The translations under genes were made by a program, and so were the position numbers. Positions 10,815 to 22,500 of a DNA stretch of 64,000 nt are shown in pieces (position 1 is the stretch's first letter; each line of letters starts with the position of its first letter). Source of the stretch: Symbiotaphrina buchneri (Eukaryota; Ascomycota; Symbiotaphrinales; Symbiotaphrinaceae); contig BCIG01000006.1 in NCBI GenBank assembly GCA_001599915.1, positions 744,001 through 808,000 on the forward strand, written 5' to 3'. The notes beneath the pieces are model-generated. The model saw only the letters and a program-made list of their open reading frames with translations. It was not told the DNA's origin and did not search any database.

Positions 10815-11469
10815 ATTGGATGTAGAGGTGGTTCACAGATATCCTTGACCTCTATTGATTATGAAGAATGAAATTGAGTCGGCGATGGCAGTCAAGGAAG
10901 ATGGGGCTGAGATGGGAAATAGAGCTTCATGGAAATGGAAATTTTGTATGGAGTAGCTCGGTAGTCCTGGCGGCTCTGAGCTGCCAAAGCGTCATACGGC
11001 GGCAAATTCCGCTCCGCACAGCACTACAGACACAGGCACAAGTGTATGGAATATCACCAGAGAAGACCTCAAGATAAAGGCATCTAGCAGAGCATCATGG
11101 TATCATTATAAAAGCGATTTCAGAACGCGAATCTATTTTATCAATTGATTGGCCAGTTAGAGACAGAGCCATGCTTGGTAGATCTCAGCGAACAACATGC
11201 ACCATTGATTCAGCGCCATCAGAATGCAAATGCCAGACCATCATCGCCTATATGTTGAATGAAACCATGCAATCCCTCAGCGCTCCATCGATCCATTGTA
11301 CCCCGTTAATGCTAACATGCTAATGCAACGCTGTATCTCAGTATGTGCAATGGTAGCCCTGCACGAGTCCTAAACGCCAAAACGATGTGTGAGAAGAAGA
11401 GTGCAAAGCAGAAGTCTCGCACACATGCAATGTTCCCCACATTCCTAGCAGATAACAAACTCCACTTGA
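10815..11469. other. Upstream of MGE1 / downstream of calcipressin
   Basis: No gene is seen. A single GGCGGCAAATT motif (about 10998–11008) lies 184 bp upstream of the MGE1 start and matches the core of the inverted repeats at 3040 and 32655. Confidence 0.5.
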
Positions 11470-12306
11470 TTAAGCATCCGACATCAACTCGACAGGTGGC
11501 CGAGCCGTATGCAAGATCTTGCCATTGCCACCAAACCCGTTGGGATGTCCCTCATCGACGGGACTCAAGTCGCCAGGGCTCATGGTTGTGTCCTCAACCG
11601 CAATTGCGGGCAAGTCTGGGCTCGCACCATGATCCGCCGGGTCGAAAATAACCGCGGAGCTACCAGACCGCTGTCTCTGAGGAGCAGCGTCATGTTTTCC
11701 GCCAGCGTGACGGCCCGTGTCCGCGTCATCGATATCTTCATCCGCCGTGTGTCGCGAGTGCAGCTTCGCTAGAGCCGAAGCGAGGTCGTCGGCATGGACG
11801 TCTTTGTTAGGAGGTTCTTCGTTCCGGATTTCCCAACCCGCCGGCGGCGACGGCGGAGGAGAAATGAAGAAGAGTTTGTCCGCTTGAGGAAGTGACAGGT
11901 GGCTGTTGGTGGCGCCGATAGGAGTCTCGTCACCGAAGTAGACACGGATACGTTCGCCCATGACAGATTCGCCGTCTAGCAGGCTTCGCACGCTAATAGC
12001 ATCCTCAACGGAGAGGAAGGAGACAATGATGCGCCGAAATGATTTGAGCGGCGAGAACGAGTAGAGAGGTGCAGTCGAGTTGATGAGATCCCGTATGGCG
12101 GTCAGGTTGGTGACATGAAATATCGAGGGGTCATTCAGATTGGTGATGATGAGCGTATTTGTAGGTGGTGATGGCTGGATCAATGGGGGTAGGTCGGACA
12201 GATCTAGGGCTGGTGGCGTCCTCTTGCCCTTTGAGGATCTGGAGGAGGAGCGAGAGATTGGTGGTGAGTTGCTTTCAGCAGCCATCTTGGATTTGTCTAG
12301 GGTCAA
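11470..12306 (-). CDS. RCN1: Calcipressin (regulator of calcineurin)
   Basis: Binds and modulates the Ca2+/calmodulin phosphatase calcineurin. It is a single-exon gene of 278 residues. After a Ser/Pro-rich N-terminus there is an RRM-like fold (NTLIITNLNDPSIFH…SFRRIIVSFLSVEDAISVRSLL…GERIRVYFGDET). The family hallmark follows as LFFISPPPSPPAGWE, the SP-repeat site phosphorylated in other calcipressins. A C-terminal DLPAIAVEDT resembles the PxIxIT-type calcineurin docking site. The start at 12306 (MTLDKSKMAAES) is the first ATG; the second Met, 7 codons in, is equally possible. It is divergently arranged with RPB3. Confidence 0.95.
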   Translation of the reverse strand: MTLDKSKMAAESNSPPISRSSSRSSKGKRTPPALDLSDLPPLIQPSPPTNTLIITNLNDPSIFHVTNLTAIRDLINSTAPLYSFSPLKSFRRIIVSFLSVEDAISVRSLLDGESVMGERIRVYFGDETPIGATNSHLSLPQADKLFFISPPPSPPAGWEIRNEEPPNKDVHADDLASALAKLHSRHTADEDIDDADTGRHAGGKHDAAPQRQRSGSSAVIFDPADHGASPDLPAIAVEDTTMSPGDLSPVDEGHPNGFGGNGKILHTARPPVELMSDA

Positions 12307-13346
12307 TAAATGGTGGATATTGACGATGGTCCGGACAAGCGCTTATGGTGTCTTTATTCCAAGGGCCTGAGGAAGTGGTTGTTTGATGTTGATGGTGATA
12401 TTCTTGAAAGAGAACCGACAAGGACAAACTTATATCGACAGATCTGAGATGCGCAGCCTCAGTGGACGTGGCCAGATCGATCTGCAGGGTTCGGATGAAG
12501 GATTTTGTTGAGCGTCTGAGACGGGCGGGAGTGCGTGGATGTAGGAGGCTGAGTGATAATGAATTGCGGAGAAGGGAAGAGGCGGGCTGTCGTAGGTGGC
12601 ACTAGAGCGTGACGGCTGTAGCCCTCTGGCGCCAGATGCTTCCAGATTTGCCGCTACGAACTACACAGCCTCGCACCCGACGGCGAACAACTGCCAGATG
12701 CGTGTCTAGCCCCTATGCACAATAATGTGCACAGTACGAAAAACACTGCAAAGAGGAGGAAAAAACTGCGAAGAAATTCTCACCTTATTCCATCCGGGAT
12801 AAATGGTCAGCATCCGAAAAGCCCGGATCACACCTTTTTTCAATAATTAATAAATAATGTTTTCATCCTTCTCGGGCCACTGCCCCTTCGGGCATCTTTG
12901 TTTGTAATGGACCCCAAGGTAGGACCCCGGTTCCTTGGCGTATGTGAGCAAACATGACAAACCTCTGTCTTCGGTTAAACTTCCGCTTTGAACTGCGCCT
13001 CCAAATGTGTCTCGCTTGCAGCTGCTGAGGCTTGCGACTGAGGCTGATGATCAATTTCGCCCTTGACCGTATTCATCCATTGATTCAACTTCCCTTTCAA
13101 CCATCCTCGAAATCCAACTAGGCCATCCATTCCACCTCACATACCAGCTACTCCGCCTCTTTGACGACTCAAGGGCTTCAGCTTCACCCGCGTCGCATCT
13201 CCCCTTACAGCAACCAAAAGCCGAGCTGGCCTGAGTCGTCCCTGATCGGCCGCGGCCCTCGCATCGGAGCGCATCTCTGCCTCCTTGAGTCGCCCCGCAC
13301 TGCACCACAGCTCACCTCACCTGCAAAGCCGCAGTAAGCAGCCAAG
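12307..13346. promoter_or_regulatory. Divergent promoter, calcipressin (-) and RPB3 (+)
   Basis: A 1-kb gap without convincing ORFs. The part next to RPB3 (about 13050–13340) is C/T-rich on the plus strand, as is common for strong fungal promoters and leaders. An AT-rich patch lies at 12835–12860. ATTTGCCGC at about 12656 matches half of the recurrent GCCGCC motif. Confidence 0.5.
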
Positions 13347-14372
13347 ATGGATTACGAAGCCATGGCGCTCGACGCCGAGGACGCGGGCCCTCACGTCACG
13401 ATCCGCGACGCCGGGAAGAACACCGTGGACTTCACGCTCTCCAACGTGGACCTCTCCTTCGCCAACTCGCTGCGGCGGGTCATGCTGGCCGAGGTGCCGA
13501 CCATCGCCGTCGAGCTCGTCGAAGTCTACGCGAACACCAGCGTGCTGCCGGACGAGCTGCTGACGCACCGGCTGGGCCTGATCCCGCTCAACTCCAAGGG
13601 CATCGACGACCTCAACTACACGCGGGACTGCAACTGCGACGAGGGCTGCGAGTTCTGCACCGTCACCATCACGCTGTCGGCGCGCTGCACCGGCGAGGGC
13701 ACCATGAACGTGTACGCGCGGGACCTGGTCGTGCACGAGCCGCGCATCAACGAGGTCATCGGCAACCCGGTCATCGACGACCCGGAGGGGCTGGGCATCG
13801 TCATCTGCAAGCTGCGCAAAGACCAGGAGCTCAACATGAAGCTGGTCTGCAAGAAGGGCGTCGCCAAGGAGCACGCCAAGTGGGCGCCCACCGCGGCCAT
13901 TGGCTTCGAGTACGACCCCCACAACAAGCTGCGCCACCTGGACTACTGGTACGAGGAGGACCCCGCCAAGGAGTGGCCGCTGAGCAAGAACGCGGCCATG
14001 GAGGATCCCCCCGCTGAGGGTGAGCCGTTCGACTTCGACGCCGCGCCGGGGACCTTCTACTTCGACGTCGAGAGCTGCGGCCCGCTCGAGCCCGACGCCG
14101 TCGTCCAGCAGGGCATCAAGGTGCTGCAGACCAAGCTGGCCACGGTCCTGCAGGCCCTGACCGGCGGCGACACGAACGGTGTGGCTAATGGCCCGAGGAG
14201 CCCGGATGGTATTCCCGGCGCGAATGGATATAATACTGAGTATGGGGGTCTGAATCAGGGATATACCACACCATTCGGCAATGGTGGCGGCAGGAGTGTC
14301 TGGGGTGGTGCTGCGGGTGGTGCGACGACGCCGTATGGAGCGACGCCGTATGGACAGAATGGATGGGCTTGA
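13347..14372 (+). CDS. RPB3: RNA polymerase II subunit RPB3
   Basis: The alpha-like subunit that pairs with Rpb11 to start assembly of RNA polymerase II in the nucleus. It is a single exon of 341 residues and very GC-rich. The dimerisation block VDFTLSNVDLSFANSLRRVM and the segment LTHRLGLIPL match RpoA/Rpb3 proteins. The zinc site is present as Cys95, Cys97, Cys101 and Cys104 (CNCDEGCEFC). A second conserved block, KWAPTAAIGFEYDPHNKLRH, precedes the helical C-terminal part. The tail is Gly/Tyr/Thr-rich (TTPYGATPYGQNGWA), usual in filamentous fungi. A long antisense frame over this gene is a by-product of the GC bias. Confidence 0.97.
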   Translation: MDYEAMALDAEDAGPHVTIRDAGKNTVDFTLSNVDLSFANSLRRVMLAEVPTIAVELVEVYANTSVLPDELLTHRLGLIPLNSKGIDDLNYTRDCNCDEGCEFCTVTITLSARCTGEGTMNVYARDLVVHEPRINEVIGNPVIDDPEGLGIVICKLRKDQELNMKLVCKKGVAKEHAKWAPTAAIGFEYDPHNKLRHLDYWYEEDPAKEWPLSKNAAMEDPPAEGEPFDFDAAPGTFYFDVESCGPLEPDAVVQQGIKVLQTKLATVLQALTGGDTNGVANGPRSPDGIPGANGYNTEYGGLNQGYTTPFGNGGGRSVWGGAAGGATTPYGATPYGQNGWA

Positions 14373-15192
14373 GATGCGAGATGCTGGCAGTGTGGAATGG
14401 TTGCTTTGCTTTCGGTCATTCGGCCAAGCCAAGGAAGCCGGGGAAGCATCATCGAGTGCTAGGTTTCTGTTCCTGGTGCTTGTTTTGTATTTGTACTCAT
14501 CCCTCCCTCATCTCCCTCATCTTTCTCCCTGTCTCTTCACCTCGTTCTGTTCTCTTCATCTCTCGACTTGCATCAACCGGTGTACAAAGGCGTCGTGGGC
14601 ATCGCAGAATAGGTTCCTGCGCTCTTGCGTGGGGTCAATGTGTCGTTAACTGGGTCGGTTTTGGGTTTTCTGCTAGGCATGTACTACAAGAGAAAATCTA
14701 GAAATTGTTTCATGCTATCCTGCAAGAGCGGGATTGAGGAACATGGGAAATGGTTCAGCAAGATAAACTTGTTTCTAATGATCATTTTGCGATAACGACT
14801 ATTTTGCGACTGAAACTACCGAATGCAAAGCTGTAGGGTATGTTCAATGGCAAAAAGTCAAGAATAGAAAAGAAAATCAGAATCAATGATCTGGAAAGGA
14901 GTCAAATGCGTCACGCGCGCGCTGATGTCAAATGAAGATAGGTATCCAGAAGAAAGGAAGAAAAATATGCGGTATAAATATCAGAGACTCCCTATAAGAT
15001 GCTCCAAGACATGCATATCTCGTTCCTCCGTTCGGTCATAAAAATGCCAACTGGCGATGAAGAAAGCAGATAACAGAACAGAGATGATATCAAAAGCAAC
15101 TGAAGCGAATCCAAAAAGAAACAAACAATAAGCATGCAATGCACCGTAAACCGCAATAATCGTGAACATGATGCTCCTCCACTTTACTACCT
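14373..15192. other. Convergent 3' flanks of RPB3 and the DUF7514 gene
   Basis: 820 bp between convergent genes. Open frames here are short and without features. I see nothing coding. Confidence 0.5.
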
Positions 15193-17312
15193 CTAGCGAT
15201 ACACAGGCGGATACGGCTGCGAATAATCATATCCACTGCCCGCCGCACCGCGTGTGCTGCTTCCACGATAATAATCCTCATATTCGCCTCTCCTGCCAGG
15301 CCCCTCCGCAGCATAACGCTCATAGCGTTCTCGCTCTCTATCCCTGTCAAACCCTCTGCCCGCGCCCGGGTCTGTAAACGTTGCGCGAGACGAGGAAGTT
15401 GGTGGAATGTCTATTCCGCCTTGGCCTTCTTCGGCTTGTCGGCGACCCCAATCAGCGCGGCGAGCTTCTTGGTCCCGTGGGTAGCGTCTCGTGGTGTCAT
15501 CGTCCAAGTCATCGACCGCATGGGGCGGCGGAATGAATGAGGTGCCATGGCCAGGGTAGCTGGAGCCAAAGACATCGCTGTCAGATCTCCTGTAGTCTCC
15601 GCCGGCGCTGAAGCTAGGACTGCGGCGCCGTGGCCGAGACCCTTGGACATTGGATGGTGTCCTATGGTGATGGTGATGTGCATAGTCGGGAAACGTATCT
15701 CCTGTGGCCGACCGGCCGCCGCTGTTGATATTGAGACCAGAGGTAGAAATACCGGTTGGACGGCCACGGTTTACAGAATTCCGACGGTTGTGTTTGGGAG
15801 GTTGGCCTGGTATCGAGGTGCCGGAATCGGTCTCGTACGCTTTCTCGTACGGCCTGTTAGATGTCGTATGGCCGCTGTAGGGTTTTCGTTCACGCTCAAT
15901 ATTGACGTTAGGTCGAAGATCGTCAATGACAGGCCCGGACTGCGCAGTTGAATAAGGCATGCGCTCGCGTTCCAGGCTTGTCGACGCCGGCGGCTCGGAT
16001 TGGTGTACTTTCGGAGGAAGATGTGATGCTTGTTGCGGGTTTGGCAGGTCGTCAGCATCGCTCTCAGTCTGCAGTACAGACTCGAACAGTTCCCGGGACT
16101 TGCGGTCTCCGGAAGGAGGGAAAAGTCGGCGAGATAGTTCTTTTGGAAAACGTTCACTTCTGTCATCGGCGTTGCTGATTGGCATGTTCAGGACCGCATT
16201 CTGTAGTCTTTCGAACTCTTCGTCTGGATGAGCCAGGATGACCGTTGTCATCCATTTCTCGAATCCGGCAGCAGTCAAAGCGGGGATTGCTGGAACTTGA
16301 CTGTGATTCTCCTGTACCAGATGATGCTCGCACTCTAGTTCACGATATATACGGCAAAGCTGAACATTGGTTTTGCCTCTGAAGACCTCTGGAAACTATC
16401 AGCAGCGGATCCGTGGAGAGCATGCGGATGACAAACCTTTCCAGGGATATATTTCCTTTGAACTGTGAACATCATCATAGAATTTTGCCATTTTTGACGG
16501 CGTCACCACAATGCTGTTCACTGGTTCATAATTTTCTATCTGCCCATGTGTCAGCTGTTTGCATAAGGATGGCTGCAATGTTCACCTACTAGGTGATACG
16601 CCAGCCCGCGCAAAAACTCGCCTAATCTGCCCGTAGGCTTCCATTTCTCGTCGAATAGTAAGCCCCATTTCTTCTCCAGCGGCGTCGTCTCTTGTCCTGT
16701 CGATAGCCTCGCAGGCGGTGCAGGCCGGGCGAACCTGGGTTGACTGTTCCTTGGTGACGGCGGGATCCTGTCGGCGTCGGGACGCGATGTCGCTGGCGGA
16801 GGGCGTGGGCTTCTAGCCCGCTCGGGCATATATGATTGAGATGATGGTGAGCCATGATGTTCGCGAGCCTCGTGTATCGGTTGAGGCGAAGGTGGGGTAT
16901 AGACGGTCCGAGGGGGTGGAGACTCGGACTTGGAATCTGAGGAGGGGTCTTGTGGAGGCAGACTCGAGCCGTGCGGGGTGGATGGGTCAAGACTCGCATT
17001 CTTTAGTCGTCTGAGAACGTCTTCAGTGACCTCTTGTTTGATTTTATTGACCAGTTCCGGCGGATATTCCAGATTTTCTGCCCCAGCCTTGTCCCCTTCC
17101 GACGGGAGCGTACCATTTGCTAAGTGAGAATGTTGATATGGCCGGGTCGGTGAAGGATAGCCATCCCGCCGGCCTTGTGCGTTGGAAGAGGATCGCGATC
17201 GGTTCGACCTCCTCTCGCTGGCATAGGAGGGCTGATAGTCGCGGGGATCAGGGTAGTGCTCGTGGATATGTTCGTACCTAGGCGGTGGGCTGCGTTGCGG
17301 GTCGTAGGCCAT
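15193..17312 (-). CDS. DUF7514-domain protein, low-complexity tails
   Basis: Exons are 16590–17312, 16437–16539 and 15193–16388, with introns of 50 and 48 bp; phases agree and give 673 residues. Residues 1–210 are Pro/Ser/Arg-rich and disordered. The conserved core starts at LEKKWGLLFDEKWKPTGRLGEFLRGLAYHL and crosses both introns (ENYEPVNSIVVTPSKMAKFYDD; ELECEHHLVQENH). It ends near PDEEFERLQNAVLNMPISNADDR…RFPKELSRRLFP. This is the arrangement of the fungal DUF7514 family, whose function is not known to me. The C-terminal half is again disordered and Arg/Tyr/Ser-rich (GFDRDRERERYERY) with a short His run. It could be an RNA- or scaffold-binding protein, but that is only inference. Confidence 0.85.
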
Positions 17313-18288
17313 GGTGCTTGAGAAGTGAAATGGCGGTCAAGCCAGGTGCATGAGCAATTTCTCTGCCAAAAAAGCCACAACGCTTCCGACGCCAGTCCAA
17401 GGACGGGGGTTGCTTGTATAGTATGACGCGATGCAGCTGCTAGGGAGGATGAGGTATTCCTACTAGCGGCCGGAGCAAGGCTGGACTGGAACTGGGGAAT
17501 CGCAGCTAGAGGGAATGCTGCAGGCGCCGTGGAAGGGGTCGACCGGGTAATAATAATAACAACAGCAACAGCAGGACCGAAAATGAATAGTGCTTGTTGG
17601 CTTGCCTAAGGTAGGATATCTTTGGCCTTGTCGAGCCGTGGAAGTGAGAGAACAAGATCCAATGCTTTTTGACGGTTGCTGGGGGGAGAGAAGCTAAGGG
17701 TGCCAGAACAGGCTGGAAATGATTCGATATTGGTCGGTCGTGAGTAAGGGGAGATAGCTTGGTAAGGTACGAATATTCGTACTCGATTCTTATGCAGTAG
17801 GATGGCGATGATGATAGGCCACAGTGGGCTGACAGGTGGAAGCCTGGACAATTCCTTGGCCGGTGGCAGTACAGCAAGCAGTTGGTGGTCCAGACTTGGG
17901 GCGCGTGAGGGAGTCGCCTGCGTCATCGGCATACCAGAGCTGCAGACGCCTTGCGAAGCTGTGATTTGGTAGCTAAACGCACAGACAAAATCACACGAGT
18001 TTGACGGTTTTGACAGTTTTGATTCAGAGGTCAATCCGCCTTGGCGGTCCCTCCTACAGATAGCTGGTGCAGCAACACCTACGACTCTTCCACGATGCTG
18101 TTCAGGACGGGATCAGGATCATCAGCGATTTCATTCCTAGCTACCTAAGTAAGCGCTGAAAACCTGAGATCCATAATGACTGCTTTTGCTCTTGTGTCCC
18201 TTTTCCGCTGCTCATGTTTCTGTTTCGCCATCTCGCCTTCATGTCTGTCGCATCCGTGGTCGGTCAGATCTACCGAATGGCAAACCTC
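17313..18288. other. Upstream of DUF7514 gene / downstream of Stc1 gene
   Basis: 976 bp. A 142-codon minus frame (17606–18034) has no recognisable features and overlaps a Pro/Ser/Leu-rich low-complexity stretch. I treat it as chance. A short GTT/ATT-rich tract (about 17546–17570) is present. Confidence 0.4.
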
Positions 18289-19533
18289 TCAGACCTGCCA
18301 TTCGTCGTCGTCGATTTCGGCGGGGACACCCTTGCCGCCATAGACAGGGCGCTCGCCATCAGTATACTCCCTCTTGGGTTTGTCTGCCTGGTATCTGTCA
18401 GCTTTTCCAACTGCCTCACGAATAGACATTGAGACTTACTTTGACCTTGGCCCATTTGGAGTTTCGAGTCTTGCTAGTGACGGATGAAGCCCCGTAGTTG
18501 GAGGAAGTGCCCCCATAGCTGCTCATGGTCGACACCGACGAAGCGCCTTTGACACGCGGGTGGCCGTACCCCTGAGCATCGAAGCCGGTGTATGGAACCG
18601 GTTCAGCTGGCTTCTTACCATGAGGACGCTTCCTCGTCTGTTCGACCCAGCCATCGTCATCGAAACTGCTGATGGTTCCTGACTTGACGCTGCCTTCCTT
18701 GCTGAGTTCGAGGTTCCCAGCGCGGATGCGGGCGCTACCGAAGGAGGGCTTGCTATCTTCAGTGTCGGTACTCAAACTGACCATTGACATGTTGTCGGCG
18801 ATGGAGAGTTCATCATTCTCCTTTTGATCGAGCTTGCCATTGGAAGGAGCAAAGTCATCGAGATCCTATGGTTTAGTCAATGAGTAATGCCCTTATTGAG
18901 CGTGCGGTCTCGACATACATTGAAGTAACTATCGCCCGAACTGTCGCTATCGAAATCAGACTCGTCGGGACCCTGGTTTGGCTCAGTCTCTAGGACGATC
19001 TTGACGCACTCGATGCAGCGCTAGCAGCATTGGGTCAGCATCGGTAAGATAGAATGAGTGCACCCGGGCACTCACGGCACGGTCAGGGTGCTTTCGTTGG
19101 GCCTTGCTGAAGTCCTCCAGACCTTTGGTCTCATCACAAATGGTGCACAGGAGCTCCATCACCTGCTGGCCGGTACATTGGCGGCAACGGATGCCAGACG
19201 TAGTGCCAGTATTGGCCCGGCCACCACCTTGCAGAAGCTTGAACCGCAGGTCCCCCAGTTGCTTCTGGGAGTAGGCAGCGACGGGACGGACCTTCTTGCA
19301 GTCCTTGCACTTGATCCTGCAAACCCGACGTCAGTAATTCTTATAAGAGATCAGACATAATGACTCACTTCTCAGGGATCTGGACGCTAGCCATCCTAGA
19401 GGTGTTGTCAGCTAAAGCCATGGATTGGAGCACTATGTTGCTAGGCAATGCTCCACTTGGAATGATCGGATTGCACCTACTTCTTCGCGGTGACCTCACT
19501 GTAGCCACCGGCGTGGGCGCTCTTGGGAGGCAT
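18289..19533 (-). CDS. Stc1-domain zinc-binding protein
   Basis: Six exons: 19481–19533, 19369–19395, 19076–19316, 18919–19020, 18440–18865 and 18289–18387. Introns are 52–85 bp, and phases agree for 315 residues. The N-terminal domain has paired Cys motifs in LIM-like order: IKCKDCKKVRPVAAYSQKQL, then GIRCRQCTGQQ, then LLCTICDETKGLEDFSKAQR and ARCIECVKI. This pattern of CxxC pairs, each followed by a x(n)FSxxQ or YSxxQ segment, is the Stc1 domain. In fission yeast Stc1 links the RNAi machinery (RITS) to the CLRC H3K9 methyltransferase complex. The remainder is acidic and Ser-rich and ends GVPAEIDDDEWQV. Filamentous fungi carry several Stc1-domain proteins of unknown role, so a silencing function is not proven here. 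A Dicer-like gene lies 20 kb away. Confidence 0.85.
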
Positions 19534-22500
19534 GGCGGTCAAACTCTTTCTCGAGGTGTGCTGAGAGAAGCATTTGGTTGGAAGAAGAGAGGCAGCATAT
19601 GCTGATGAAGTTGGATGAGGTATGCAACCGAGAGTGGTGAGGGTTCTTAAATACGGAGCTGGGTGGGTAGCAAACAGATAAAAGACTCAGAAGCGGGGGA
19701 TCACCAGCTGTTTATTGACTCTGGCTCGGCAATGTACGTGAATTGCCCTGAGTGTGGGGCCTCTTATTTGCTTTGTCTTTGCGGAGCACCGGTTGAGTGT
19801 TTGACCACCAGCACAATATCAGATCATAATGGCGCCTTGAACAGCATCTGAGGGGTAATTGAATGAGATGGGCGAGCTGATCATAAGAGTTAAAACCCTT
19901 CGGATCAGCTCTTAGTGGTACTGTCTAAATGAGTTGAGATGTAGTGCAACAGCGACAAATGATGGTAAACTGAAGTCGTCTGCCTCTCGGCGGCAGAACT
20001 AGCCATCGCCTGCAGGTGCCGCCGGAGATGTTATTGCCAGTTTAAGCAGAAAGTGTCTCTTCCGAAACCAAAAAAGAAACTGACTACTAGAAACGCACTT
20101 ATCTCTGGCCCATTTACGTATGGTAGACAGGGTGAACAGCCAAACAACCCAACAATGGATAAATTTGACCATCAACTGTTAGGAGAAATCCCATGATATC
20201 GGAGATTGGTACTGCAGCAAACAGATTGGCTCCAAATGACGGTGAAGACATTATTGATTGTTCTCCACAGCAAATTACCAATGTGAAGACTGTGCTGATG
20301 TCGTTTGAAAAGCAACAGGTGTTTGCTGGGGGAGACTACGTTGTTGGCATGCGAATATCCGTGATAAAAGGAGCTGTGGCTTGGCCCTTTCGGATACTCG
20401 CCGCAGTGGAATTTTCCGCCAGCGCGTTGCTATTCGGCAGCATTTTGCACGACTGAATACAAAAGTCCGTTAGGATGATCGGTGCCAGCCATGAGTGTGG
20501 GAATCTGGGATATAGCCATTTCATGGTCTTTCAAGATACCAAGCTTGCCGTGATGGTGCTGCTGACGGTGGATGTGGGGTGGATGCTATGCAACTACGCA
20601 GACAAGCAGAGGTGCAAGCCACCAGTGTCCCAAAATCGCGAAGGATTCGAGTGCCCCTTGAGTTGATATTGGTTTATGAATATGATTTTCAGGAGCAATA
20701 GGTGATCACAGCGGAGATTGTTTCCTGCAGGTGGGTGTTCCACCAAGCATCGCCGCCAGATTGTGTACCTCCTTGCTTGCATTATCACGATGGAGGAAAT
20801 GTGTCTCACATCAAATGCAAGTCAACAGTCAAAACCCGAGACTTCGGGAATGAAACACTCCCTGTAGGTACGCCTACCTGCGGATTCCCATAGACCTATG
20901 AGCCCCTTGACTATGGGACCTGGGGAGAGGTGTTTTGGCATGTCTCTACTCATACGCTCCGGACACACATCAGTATCCAATCTTTTTGTCGAGAGGCAAA
21001 TTTTCCAACAAGCCCCGGCCGGGCATGTGGCGATCTTGCGGCGGTGACCAGACCAGACCGCTGGTTCAATTCAGGTCGGCCCATGCTGTCTGTCTGACTC
21101 TGGCACTCTGCAGCTGGTTGTTGGTTGTGATCGTCCGGTTCTTTCCAGCTCACCACGAGCTGCAAGACACTAAAATAGGCTTCCGTCCCGCTGGCATATC
21201 CCGACACCCGCGGTGCGCTAGGCACAGTTGGCGGTTCTGCCGAGCCAATCAGAGTGCGGTGCGTGGACACCAGCATCGTCCGATTGCTGTCGGTGTCAGT
21301 TTAGTGCCAGGAACACGTCGATTGGTCGAAGGGACCGTTCGCGCGTCCGGAGGTTGGGGAATCCTTGGCCGAAGCAGTGTGAGCTCATTTCCCTGTATCC
21401 ACTCAAGCCCCCCCTGGCACCTTGTTGCATCAGCCCCCTAACCTCGACAGGGCAAGATGCGGCAGCAATCAGGCACAAATTCCAGAAGATCATTGGCGGC
21501 AGCTCCAAAGAGTCATCCTGCAGAAAAGGGGGCCGCTTTGCGCCGTTTGAGCACATGGTGACTGGATGATCTTGACAGGGGTGGAAACATCGTAATCCAA
21601 AAACAAGTCACTCACCAGTCGTGGTCGCACTCGACTGGAAAATGTAAACAGAGTTTGAGTGGAGAGCGCAGGGTCTTTTGGCTGCTTATCACGAACGTGA
21701 AACTTGTTGTCCCATACAACTCATGGCACGTAGCAAGAGGGCAGGGCTTAGGTATTTTCCGCCAATGACGAAGGCAGCCAATACTTAATGCATGAGGGTT
21801 GCATAGCAAACGGTTAAATCGTATTTCATTATTGAACGCCTTTATGTAGCTAATGCGAAGCGGACATGAGCATAAACAGAGGGGCACATTGGGTAACAAT
21901 TAATATATCAACGATGAGAGCGACCTAAGGAGTGTTTCGATTTCTGAAGCAATTTTACTTGGGTTACATATGCGCACTCCTGACATTTGGTTCAGATCGA
22001 ATTGAGCGGAGGGCGACGGACAATCCCTGCTAGAGTTACCACCCGGGAGAGCCTAAACACACCAAAACGCCCTCGCATTTCCCGCCCTGTCGCAGCCGAA
22101 GCTACCAAAATAGGTGCCTACCTTACCCCGAGGAGACAGGTACCGCTGGGCAGACAGCTACCTCACGCCTTCGCCTTGCCTTGCCCTGCCGCACCTCCTC
22201 CCGCTGCCGAGCCCGCAACGCTCTTCCGCAGCTGCTGCTTACTCTCCTTTTACCTTACCTTTCTAGACTTCATCCTAAACCATAAGCGCATCTGGCAAAC
22301 GGATTCTTCTTTCGCTAGCTTTGTCGCAGCGGTGTGTGAACCGAAAAGGGGGCTGTCCGAGCGCGCTTTCATCCCAAGTCGAGCTGAATGGCTGTGTGAG
22401 GTAACACGCCTCCCCCCATCATAACTATTCTCCGGTCAGCCACACCGCAGAACAACCCGTTGTCAACTCAATCCCTCGCCTCGCGCGATCTTCATCTCAA

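Noticed and set aside
13317-14432. 371-codon minus-strand ORF over RPB3
   Set aside because: It is antisense to a well-identified, very GC-rich gene and its translation has no domain; GC bias at third positions explains it.
17606-18034. 142-codon minus ORF upstream of the DUF7514 gene
   Set aside because: Low-complexity Ser/Pro/Leu sequence with no features, in promoter territory.
20935-21441. 168-codon plus ORF in the gene-poor region
   Set aside because: Translation is rich in Arg/His/Ser without pattern; neighbouring frames are similar in length.
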